64,000 nucleotides of DNA, taken from the NCBI GenBank assembly GCA_003415625.1, contig PYIU01000002.1, positions 868,001-932,000 on the forward strand, read 5' to 3'. Shown here piece by piece: positions 23,401 to 33,843 of the stretch. How positions within the stretch are numbered: position 1 is the first letter of the stretch; the number at the start of each line of letters is the position of its first letter. This DNA comes from Aquanectria penicillioides. Its lineage: Eukaryota > Ascomycota > Sordariomycetes > Hypocreales > Nectriaceae. Made by a program: the position numbers and the translations under genes. The notes beneath the pieces were generated by a model that searched no databases, was not told the origin of the DNA, and was given only the letters and a program-made list of their open reading frames with translations.

Positions 23401-26150
23401 CTCTTCTCCAACACTTTTTCCTGCGTAGCAACCACGCAACTCTCTGAACTGCTTAAATCCTGACGAAAAACGAATTTCGAGAGTATTCAATAATCAATGT
23501 TTTAAGACCAAATTTGACTTGATGCATTTACCAACGTAAATCTGCCAAAACCCATCCCTAGAAGAGGATGGGCTCTTCCCAACGTCCCATGGCACTTCGA
23601 TCCACCTAGCACCTTCCTTCCCAACTCTTGCCAGACACCTTCCCACTCCTTCCATCCGAATTGAATCTTCATCCTGAGGCCCCAATGACTGAATCCCGAA
23701 CCCACCTCAACAAAGAGTCCTGCACTCTCCTTTTTTTTTCCTTTTTTTTTTCCTTGGAGTATGAACACTGTGCCCAACGATCCTGTATTCCTTATACCCA
23801 TGCGCTCGAGTAGTGATAAGTTGACACCATCTACCACCGTAAATATGAGCTCAATCTCTATGCTTGCGTTCTTATCCTCACTAGTTTCCTTCATCTCTGT
23901 ATCAGTTTAGTCTGGTAAGCTTGGGTGCAACTCGCCCACATTTGGGACTTGGGAGTGCACAGCAAAAGAATCGCATGCATTTATTATATTTCACGTTGAT
24001 TATAATGCCTCGCAACACTATTTCTACCATGGAAATTTTCTGATTTATCCAGTTGATGAAAATTGCGTCCTCCGCGACCAAATTTTTCAGCAAGAGCAGC
24101 ACAACCTCCCGCATCGAGTCAAGGGCAACTAAGGGGAAAAAAATATTCTTTCTCAGCTAGCTACCCATGCTTCGCATCGCAATCCATATAAATTTACGAG
24201 TAAATCTCTGCATTTTTTCCTCGACCTCTTATTCATTACATGGTGATGCGATGGCTGTAGTTATCACACCACTGCTGCCTGGCTAAGCATGCTCAACAGA
24301 CATTCTTTCCGATCATTTTTTTTTGGGTGCTTCTAGTTGATCAATCCGATCTTATGGTTGATGATTATTTACGTGGGCCCTCTGGCGCTTTCCACTATTT
24401 CCCATCCATTCGTTTATCTTTTTTCCACTTGTTCCTCCACTCGCATTTTTGACCTAGGACATCGGTTTCTTTCTGGGTTGTATGTGTGTTCTCTCGGTGT
24501 ATTTATCACTGTGGTTTCGCCCCTCATTCAATATGATCAGGTTGGAAGAAGAACTGGGCCGCCTCTGCATCAAAAACATTGAGCCATCGTTGGCCAACTT
24601 GAGCGAAGGTCCGTCAAGGGAAGCTCATAAGGTGATGGAGGCATCTCCTCCACATTCTCCATGCAACTACTCTTTCATTCGACGGCTTCGGGAGTCTTCG
24701 AGCAGGATCATTGATGTGGAGGACAGACGTCACCTGCATAATTTGATCGCCGGGGCTTGTTTGTGTGGCGTGCTGATTCTTCCAGTGTTCAATATTCATC
24801 GAAACTTCTTAAGTAAAAGCGAAGGCACCTACACCTGGCTCCGTTGAGATCTATCATAGCTTCTGAACTTTTTTTTTAAGCGCTCCCTCGTGTCTCCAGG
24901 AAGACTTGCTATCTATAGCTATCATAAATCATTAGATCCAAATTTGCAAAACTTTGGTAGTCTACCTCATCACGCTTAAGCGATATGCCCATCGAAAGCG
25001 TCTCGAACGGCACGCAGTTGATTCTTTTTTGTGCCTCATCGAGAACAGAGTTAGGCTTTCCTTACACAGAATTTGAACTAAAATAATGGTGGCGAGGGAC
25101 TAGCGTATACCAAAAACCTCCAAAATAGTCGCGCTTGAGTGCTGGTGGTGGGCCAGTCATCCCTTCCCGTTTTGTGAGGTGTCGTGGGTATTCAAAGTCG
25201 GAACTCCAATCTGCCCAAGCCAGGCCAATCTGGGCCTCCACATCGAGGCCAAGATCCAATCGCAAAATTTAGATTGCTTTACATTGCATGAAGAAATTCG
25301 GAGTGTCTGCATTTGATGTCGTGACACGATGAGTTTAAGGGAGGGTGACTTGCTTTTCCTATTTTGGAGACCTTCTGGGCAGCGGCAAAAATCGAGACGC
25401 GAGGGCTAGAAGTGTCTGGACTCAAGCCTAATAAATATCGTTGCTGGGCCTTGGATTCCAGATTCTTGAGTGTTCCACTCAGAGTCTTGTCATGCCACGG
25501 TTTCTCAGTGCATTGGAAATTCGCCACACACAGGTAATGTGAGAAGCCATCCATGTACCTATTCCATTTGAAATAGACACCATGGAGTGATGTTCTCACA
25601 AGGATTGTTTCATGGCCAACGCCACTCCCTCAAGAAGCACCGTAGAGGCCCTGTCATTTTCCGAACATATCGAGTTGACGTGATGGCGAGATAGGCGCGA
25701 CGTTTAACATTGCCTCGATATTTGGCAATGTGCTACGAAGTGACGCATCTTTCTTTTTTATTCTTTTCTTTTGACAGCCCCGGACAACCTATTCATTCCG
25801 TACTGCTTGGTTCCTTCACGAACCCACCGCTGTCTTCCACAGGTGCCACGAAAGTTGTCGTGCCAAGCTCTGACTGTCCGTGGATGCTAACCTAGGTCCT
25901 AGGCTCTTGATCTCCACTGCAAACTGGCAACACAGCCAACCGCCTGTCCTTCGAAGTAGAGCTCTGCCCGGAATTGAGAATTCTTCATCTTTACGTCAGA
26001 CCGTTCCTTTGTCGCATTATGTCCATTCTTTGTGCCACACAACGGTTTGGGTACCTTGCTAGCTATTTTGATTAGGTATACTGTCGTCAGGACGGTATTC
26101 TGGGCAGGTTTCCAATTGCTAGCTTGAAACTGCGAGCCACTCATTTGACA
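20401..26150. other. AT-rich gene-poor region, possibly RIP-decayed
   Basis: The sequence becomes visibly AT-richer than the flanks, with many short stop-riddled frames. Small ATG frames occur, e.g. 21210-21545 (+) and 24482-24847 (+, MCVLSVYLSLWF...), but none is recognisable. The look (TA-rich, many TAG/TTA words near 20640-20770) resembles old repeats altered by repeat-induced point mutation; this is an impression, not a calculation. Confidence 0.5.
24482..24847 (+). CDS. Possible small hypothetical ORF
   Basis: An ATG-started frame of 121 codons with mixed, protein-like composition (IRLEEELGRLCIKNIEPSLANLSEG; a hydrophobic stretch LIAGACLCGVLILPVF near the end). It lies alone in an AT-rich region and I recognise no family. 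It may be a remnant or chance. Confidence 0.2.
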   Translation: MCVLSVYLSLWFRPSFNMIRLEEELGRLCIKNIEPSLANLSEGPSREAHKVMEASPPHSPCNYSFIRRLRESSSRIIDVEDRRHLHNLIAGACLCGVLILPVFNIHRNFLSKSEGTYTWLR

Positions 26151-26212
26151 GGACCCTGGGCTTGTCAACCTACCCTCAAAGCACACTATGGCTCCAAGAA
26201 GAACGGAAGCCC

Positions 26213-27980
26213 GATAATTTTTGTGGGAGGCCTCGACTAACCGTGAGTGATGCTATAGATCGATATTTCATCCTCTACATCAGCAGGCCGTGTTGGGTTG
26301 ATGGCCGCTTTGGCTCAAGAAGACTGAATGGAACATGGACTTGTCCGCTCTCCTTCAAGCAAACGACGAAGAGTTCAAAGAACTCTGAAGCCTATTTCCT
26401 TTTGTGGTCGACCTCAACAAAACCGTTGGTGATGCTGCAAATTGGCGGGCCACTCTTTCCTCGACGGTGGCCGGGCTTAGGAAAGACCGAATGGAGCATG
26501 GCATTGCCAGCTCTCTTTCAAAGAAAGCGACGGCCCAGTTCTAGAGGAGGCGAAATCTGGGTAGTGATGATGCCGCTCTCGCGCTCTCACCACAAGGCGG
26601 CCTTTTGGTGATTGGGAATTGCCGAGAGAACTTGATGAAAGAGGCGCGAGAGGTAATGTGGAGGCTTTAATACGTTCTGGAGATGAGTGTAATCTCGTCC
26701 AGGACATGATTGCTTGACAGGCAAGTGGAGTGAACCCCATCTTTGCGGCCGTATTCCCGGTGAATGTCGGTTTAACCTTTTGTGTCTCCCAGGCTGGCCT
26801 CGATTTTGTACCCATTTGACCACCTGGGTTCCAAAGTTCTCTGAGTCGGGCAAGTATGCTCTACGCCTTCATTTCACTGGCTGCTTTTGTCGCGTCAGCA
26901 TCGGCGAACGACTACCTGCTTCTCGAACTGACCACGCCCTCTATGCTGTGGATCGCCGAAACCCCGACCACGTTGACTAGTACTGCTAGAAAGGGCCTAC
27001 CTCAAGGTCCGAGGCAGATATGACTTCCCAGGGAGCAACTCAGGGACTCATCTCTGGGTGCTAACCAGATGGATACCTGAACAGAATTTTCCAATTCCTT
27101 TCGTGGCAGACCTCAACAAAATTGTCGAGCATGCCGTGGATCGATACTTCCTTCACCTCCCCCCTGAAGAACTGCTGGAGCTTTTGGCAGCTTCTAAAAG
27201 CGCTTCCGCCCAGAAACGGTGCTTGTTGACGAAGCACCCCATGCACGCGAGCTCACTACCCTGATTCCTCTGAGTCTTCGAACCCATTGCGTGGATCTTC
27301 ACCAGAGATGCAAAGCAGGCCTGGCGATTTGTCAAAGGTGCCGATCGGCGGGACGCCCAAAACTTGGGCTCAAGTTCAACCATTATGCAGAACAGCCTCG
27401 ATTGAACCTAATGGAACGAGCCGAGATTGTTGGTGACATCAACAGCAGGCTCTTTTCAACAGGCGGGACCATGGCAACTTGAATCAGCCTCCATCAAAGA
27501 TGTTCTACCAAGGTGGCATGTTCTCAGGCTGGAGCGAAGAAGCCTGTCACCTAATTAGTGTGCTCCATTCGAAGCAGTATTCGCACGACAAAACCAGGCA
27601 GATTCTGGATATTTTAGCTGCCGAACTTGGAAATGCTCTTGGCGCGAGCCCGATCAATCCTTCGCTACCTGCGAACCTGCAGGACGTATTTTCGTCAGCT
27701 GCTGCCTTGGAGCAGGAAAGACTGAATGGAACAGCTGTGTGATGGGAACATGTGCTGAACGATTCTTCATCCGTGAATGGCAAATCAGAATTCTCTGCAG
27801 AACTGGGTCTGACCAGAGGTTTCTGGACCGGACGGCCGCGGCGATTATCACTCAATGCACACCCGAGCTCTCTGGCGCGACTTACGCTAGTGCATCTCGT
27901 GATGTAAACTTTCAACTCAACAAGTTGACGCGTCGCTGCTACCACGAACCTCTTCCTCGCCAAGAATACTAACCTTGCAG
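26213..27980 (+). pseudogene. Decayed, partly tandem copies of an unrecognised gene
   Basis: Two short motifs recur in the same order. Motif A encodes FPFVVDLNKTVGDA-like sequence at about 26213-26278 (broken), 26391-26450 and 27087-27158 ([20 protein letters not shown]). Motif B encodes ALEQERLNGT-like sequence at about 26301-26343, 26465-26508 and 27699-27735. A to B is only 75-90 bases in the first two copies but about 610 in the third, so the first two look internally deleted. The third copy reads through in pieces, with changes of frame near 27230 and 27480 ([81 protein letters not shown]). Where copies can be compared, copy 1 has TGA opposite CGA in copy 2, a C-to-T change. I do not recognise the family. 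Confidence 0.4.
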
Positions 27981-29219
27981 GCAGATTTTCACGGTGCCTT
28001 GGGCCTACTGGTTACCCGGATTGCTTCTGGTGCTGGAGAACCAGATGCGAGCTGGCACGTCGCTTATCCCCGAAACCTTGAATATGGTCTCAATACTGCT
28101 TGGAAATGTTGAGTCCTCCATCACCCTGATGCAGATGAGAATCTAAGAATTTGGATTTTCTCTCTGCGCTAGTTCTCTAAAATCCACAGATTAAATGATT
28201 AAACTCGTGCGCTGTGAATTTCCTCGCGGCCAAATAGGCAGTGTCCATTACTTTACTGGTGAACATGCTCCAGTTCAAAATGTCGCAGCATGTCAGCCGG
28301 CGATGGAAATGGAATTCGAAACGACTCAAGGATATATTCTTTCTAAAAAGATTAAGACAGCTTGTTTGGTCACCAACGAAAGCTCACTTGGTTGAACATT
28401 CAGGTGTTTAAACCTGGATAAGAACAAAGATTCCGTATCCGAAAGTGAAAAGAGGGACCTCTCCCCTGTTGCATAGTGCTCATGGCTCCAATCAGTTCGC
28501 GCATTCCACTCCGGAGGTTGGACTTTGAATATCTGCTGCATCGAAAGTTGTGCGTTGGTCTCCTCTGCCGCAACGAAAGGCTTCGGACCGCCCATGCCCT
28601 CCACTTTAACGTACTGTGTAAAAGAAGTCGGGGGACCCTGTCCAGCCGACTGGAATATAACGAATTAGGTCTTCTAAAGGTCGCTGCATTTTTCAGTGCG
28701 CCCGCCGCCCTGCCTCTGAACTATTCAGGTCGGAGCACGCAACAAAGAGAGGGAAGAACAATAAAAAAAAGGACAACAACCGCGGAGGATACCGTCAAAA
28801 GCCCCTCTCCTCTCACTACGCAAAACGTCATCAACAATAACATTCTCAATCGTTCTCACGCCCTGACCGTTTCAACTAGATTCATGCTTCCTCTATTTCA
28901 GCTCACAAGGCGCATCATGACCTAGGGAATCCCCTATGTTAGGTCGGTATGTCCTGCTCATCCTCCAGGATCAATTTTAACCTATCCAACTTTGCCTGGT
29001 TCATTTAGACTCAGTCATATCTCTCAAGGTAGATTCCGACCATCTCACAGATATGATATTGATCAATCCTCTCGATATAGTACTCTCACCTTTTCCTCAA
29101 ACCGAAAGTTCAACCCGGAACATAATCGCCTCATTATTCATTCCATTGCCCAGAAGGTTGCAGCTGAATTCAGCGGTCCCGGTATCCGAGACACACGAAC
29201 CGAGTAGGACAACACCGCA
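27981..29219. other. Intergenic region
   Basis: No gene recognised. Short frames only. The stretch 28710-28910 is A/C-rich, and 29000-29219 precedes the ORF at 29220. Confidence 0.4.
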
Positions 29220-29681
29220 ATGTCAAGTAGCAACAACCTCGACGATGATATGGAATGGGCCCTGGACAGCCCATACAAGATGGAACTAGACGCGGAACCG
29301 GATTCGCCCTTTGGAGATCCGAACAGGGATGGAATAGGCAAGTTAACGCTGGACAAGACTTCATTGATCAAACCCGGGACGATGGGCTACATCACAGATA
29401 AAGCAGCAGTGGATGCCCCCACTTATCGAATGACAAGCAACAGAGAAATTGCCATGTTTGGCGACAGTTTCTCCTTCTACATCTGCTCCGGAGAGGCATT
29501 GGACCGGCTGGGTTGGCCACAGTACTTGAAGCTTGTTTTCACGCATAATTCAGACATGAGTGCAAGCGACGCACTCTACGACCTCTTTGCCTCGGCTAAA
29601 GGTGACATGTTCAACGACGCGCAAAGCATCCTGCCAAATAGCCCTCGTCGTGTTTATGTGTCGGCGGAGCTTGCCTACTAG
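29220..29681 (+). CDS. Hypothetical protein, possibly shortened by an in-frame stop
   Basis: An ATG in fair context (gcaATG) opens a 153-codon frame of coding character: acidic N-terminus MSSSNNLDDDMEWALDSPYK, then REIAMFGDSFSFYICSGEALDRLGWPQYLKLVF and a Ser/Ala-rich helix-like end. After the TAG at 29679-29681 the same frame stays open for 48 more codons (KGDIVASVNHRDEARRAVIISRLGLPN...), so a CAG-to-TAG change may have cut a longer protein of about 202 residues. A splice event could also explain it, since another frame further on (to 30006) is Cys-rich. No family recognised. It stands alone in an AT-rich, gene-poor region. Confidence 0.4.
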   Translation: MSSSNNLDDDMEWALDSPYKMELDAEPDSPFGDPNRDGIGKLTLDKTSLIKPGTMGYITDKAAVDAPTYRMTSNREIAMFGDSFSFYICSGEALDRLGWPQYLKLVFTHNSDMSASDALYDLFASAKGDMFNDAQSILPNSPRRVYVSAELAY

Positions 29682-30006
29682 AAAGGAGACATTGTCGCCT
29701 CCGTCAACCACAGAGACGAAGCTCGGCGCGCAGTCATCATATCCAGGCTGGGCTTACCGAATGCTTGGATATGCACATACTGCCAGGTTCGATTCTGGAA
29801 CATCAGAAAGCACACAAACGAACTATGAACTGCATCTGGTGCCCTTCAGTAACTGCATCTCCCTTAGAGGTTATCGTGATGGCAGCTCCTCAAGCGGCGT
29901 CTGGATCGGCCAAAGCTGCAGCGGATGGGCCGTCGTTGGGAAGACTTGCAACCTGGAAATGAATGGTTGTGCGGATACATGCAGCCTCTCAGCCAAAGAG
30001 GCTTAG

Positions 30007-31143
30007 AGCCCATCCTGCTTCAGGAAATTACGAGTCCTCGCATTATAGACAATGGGACCTGAGAACCGCTGGAGTACGATAGCACTTCATCGTGGATATT
30101 TAACGACGTGTGTGAAGAATGAAGACAAAATGCAAGTACTCTAAATGAGCATTTGTGACGTCGCACCTGATGAGTGCACTATGTGCAGTAGTTGGGTGGT
30201 AAATGACTATTCAGACAATGTGTGTGTGTCTCCATATGGGTCTCCACGTGTGTCTCCATGTGCGTATTGATGTGTGTGTGCTTTTCGAGGCCCACCAAAC
30301 TCTTTGGCCCAGGCTGCATACGTATGGAGGAGGGCCTTCCAGTCAAGGCTCTTCAAATACATCAAACCATAAAGTCCCACCTATCAGCAAGGACCTATTT
30401 TGTTTAGTTGAAACATACGATTTGCGTATGGAGATATCACAATGTTTCATCTTGTCTAGCAAATTTCCCATCTATGGCACTGACATTCGTTTGGGACTAA
30501 TTGCTCCTAACGAACAGAGTATCCTTGAAATATTCCTATCAACAACTTAAACTTTTAGCAGTGGATAAAATAAGTTGCTAATTCCTTCCATCACTTCTCA
30601 AACAACTTAAAATCGGGAGCAACCAGGGTAGTCGACTGTCATTCTCCACCAGCTGCAGTTATTCACATCGCGCCCGTAAAATTGTACGGGCACAACTATA
30701 TACTTCTCTCTTGACTTAATATTTATTGCTGAAGGTCGCCACTGTTGGTCGCCACTCTCGCACTAGTCATGGTTGAGAACTAACAGTTAGGCAGTGGAGG
30801 GATCTTCAACTACTTCTATGGCGTGAAGCTTGACCGAGTTTCGTTCATTTCTTGGATGAACTGCACTGTTAGACTGGAATCAATTGCTCCAGTTGTTTAG
30901 GATAGATTGGACTGACGCTGTTTCTTCAAATATTATCGGTTATCGTGTGGCAATTGAAATTGGCTAGGAGATGAATCAATGGCTTAATATGGAAGTCGTT
31001 TTCAAGCATAAACAGTCAGACTCATCAATTAATAATGTCGCATACTATAAATGTGGCCCATCTGGCTCCTCTCCAGCAGAGCACATATCTGTGGTGGTCA
31101 AATCGCGCAAAAAGTCCAAATTTCTACCTCCTGATATCGCTTC
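30007..31143. other. AT-rich intergenic region
   Basis: No gene recognised. It includes a GT-rich stretch (about 30220-30280) and AT-rich sequence up to the end of the sugar transporter gene. Confidence 0.5.
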
Positions 31144-32980
31144 TCAAGCAACAACGTGCTCAGTCCCCGATGCTGCTGCTTCCCTCTCCAATTTCTCCTT
31201 TTCCTGTCGGGCCTTGTAAATCTTCAACGACAACGGCACAGGCCTCTCACCAGGTGTTTCAAAAATGTTATCGATCTCTTCCAGGGATAATTTGCTTGTC
31301 TCTGGGAAGATGAAATAAGCAAGAATGCCTTGTAGACAATTGTAAACAATGTAGACAACCCAAATCTTGTAGCCTACTTTCGCAATACCGACACCGATAC
31401 CGTACGTGTGGACGACGCCAGCGGCACCTTGGAACATTGCATACAGACCCATACCCTTTGCTCGAAGAGGTAGCGAGAGAATCTCAACTGGATATAGGTT
31501 GTGCATGGTTGCGATTGTACTGGCGCTGCATATCTGGAAACAATACACCCACGTGACCATCAACGCCGCGCTTGTCTTGGACGGAGAGACATCATAACGC
31601 CAGCTAGTGATAGTAACAGCAGTCTCAAAGGTCACCATTAAAATGATACCAGTAAAAATGAGTGTTCTTCGCCTAAACTTGTCGATAATGTAGGCACCGA
31701 ACAGTGTGAAGACGAAGTACAGTCCGGTTGAGCCAATGTTGATGCCGAGGATCTGAAGGGTTTTATCAATGCCCACTGTCTCCAATGCCGGTGTCAAATA
31801 ATAGCCTATAATTAAGTTTATTAGCTTCCGAAATATTACTCAGACAAGAAATCACATGATAGATGGTACGGCAAAGGGTGTGGTGGGTGTCCAAAAAGGT
31901 GGCACTCCGAGGTGCTCGAAAGTCTTCAACATCAGAAAACCAACACAACACACTCAAAATAAGTCGGAATAGAATGAAATAAATACGGAAAGATTCACCA
32001 ATGATGCCACCACCTGCCCACTGCTGGAACACTGAGTATGCTAGGAGGGCAAAGGTTCTGAAGCCCACTGCCTTGGTAAAGAAGATGCGGAAGTCGTACG
32101 ATGCTCGGAGGGTTTGGTGAGAAGATTCGAGTGACTCCTCGATTTGAGCGATAACCATGCCCACAATAGGGTCATTTATATCGTTATGAGTCGTCTGGTA
32201 CTTGGCAATAACCTCTCGGGCCTTGTCTACCTTGCCTTTCATGACAAGATAACGTGGTGACTCTGGACAGAGGACGTATATGAGAATGCAGACAAGGCCG
32301 GGAAAGATTGACTGTAGCATAAATGCAGTACGCCACTGCCAGTCGCTTTCCCATCTTGTCAAGACCATCATAACTCCTAGCATGAGCAGGGAGCCAACCT
32401 GGAAGCAGGCGCCGAATACACCAACAATGCGGCCACGAAGGTGAACGGGGGCCACTTCAGCGACATATTGCGGGGCCGTGCAGAGTGCGGTTCCAAAACC
32501 AAGAACAAGACGTCCGGCCATCAGAGTTCCAAGGTTTGGCGCGTTCCCTTGCATAAAGGCGCCAATGACAGTAAGGAGGTTGCCAAAGAAGTTGATACCT
32601 CGTCGACCGATAACATCACTAAGGGCTAGGAAGGGAGCTCCCACGAATGTACCGATTTGCATCAAAGCATTGATAGTGCTGATAATGACACCGGAGGATT
32701 CAAAGCCGTAGTAATTACGCCATCGGTCAAATGAACTGATACCTCCGATGACGCCCCAATCGACACCGTAGCCGGCTTGATTCAAGCACATGACGAGCAT
32801 TAAACCGTAGATGCGAACACCCGTCCAGGAGTAGAGGGTGAGAGACTCGCGAGATTGTCTTAGGAGATCATCGTCGGTGATGCGGTGGGCGACCACCTCA
32901 CCGACACCGACGCCGAGCTTGGCGGCCTCGGCGACGTCGTCGTTATGCTGAATCGCGTGTTTATCGTCGTCCCTTGCCAT
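31144..32980 (-). CDS. MFS sugar transporter, lactose/disaccharide-permease-like
   Basis: Two exons (32980-31999 and 31805-31144) encode about 547 residues. The 193-bp intron is canonical and its removal joins GGGIIG to YYLTPALETVGI, a conserved join in this family. Twelve hydrophobic segments are arranged as in the sugar porter family, with signatures DVIGRRGINF after TM2, the central PESPRYLV, and PETSKLSLEEIDNIF after TM12. The N-terminal cytosolic tail is acidic/hydrophilic. The best resemblance is to LAC12-type fungal permeases that import di- or oligosaccharides with protons across the plasma membrane; substrate is not readable. It starts 863 bp from the divergent GH95 gene, which suggests that the imported sugar is the substrate of that enzyme. 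Confidence 0.93.
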
Positions 32981-33843
32981 TCTCAAACGATAATTGAGTA
33001 TACACAAGGTCGAAAAAAAAAGAGAAAGGGTGAGGGTCCCTATACTTGGAGCTGGTTAAGAAGAGTCCTGCATGCAGCGTTGCTTTGATAGGCAGGAAAG
33101 CTTATATAGAAATGAGCAGTGATCCCAACGCAGTGGTTATGTGTGCTACATTGATCGGCAAGAACGCTTAAATGCAATGAAACCCAGCGACAATCCCAGC
33201 ACAGTTCATCGCATGTGAGTTGCTTTTAGCCATATCGGCATTTCCCCGCCACTTGGCAAACCCTTGATACTGAGTTGACAGGATAAATTCGAAATCTTGT
33301 CCTCCCACCGCCAGTCAGTGTCGACTGATGGCGTGCGGTTGGTTCAGGTCTTGGCCAACTTTGCCGTTATCAAAGCGGGCCAGCAGCGGGGATCGGGCTG
33401 CTGGCCCGTGAAGCCATCACGGAAAGACTGCCGTTGCGCGCAAGACGGCTCTCAACACCACGGGCCGGTGCGTGACCGGCTCACCGTCGACGGCCATTGG
33501 CCGGGTTGAAGAGCCAAATCCAGGCCTTGCATATGGGCTGCCAGGGTCCCCGCATCAAATGACAGCCGATCCCAGTTTTTCCATCCATACAACTCAGCTC
33601 ACGCGCCAATGATCCCCAGACTGGAGAGAACCTGGGGAATTTAACCGGCCACTTCCCGACAAATGTGCCATCGCATGATTCCCATTACGAGTCCACAGCG
33701 GGAACGTTTGCCTTTAACAAGAGCTCTCCTAGGCCGCTTGGCCAATTGCCACACTTATTCTCTCGCAGCAAAACGGAGTCCAGGCACGCTCCTGGCCATA
33801 TTGGCGGCAAGCCGGCCCTTGGTTCCTCGCCCGGACGCATGAC
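32981..33843. promoter_or_regulatory. Shared divergent promoter of transporter and GH95 genes
   Basis: The 863 bases separate two genes that start back to back. Near the transporter side lie two imperfect direct copies of about 60 bases (33085-33145 and 33151-33217), each starting TTGAT-GGCA-GAA. An out-of-frame ATG at 33839 overlaps the GH95 start at 33844. CGG/CCG triplets are common but I cannot define a regulator site. Confidence 0.55.

Noticed and set aside
22000..26000. Possible retroelement or DNA transposon in the AT-rich block
   Set aside because: No reverse transcriptase, transposase, terminal repeats or target duplications could be recognised.
29781..29800. GGTTCGATTC, a tRNA B-box-like word
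   Set aside because: No A box, no cloverleaf stems around it, and it lies within an open frame.
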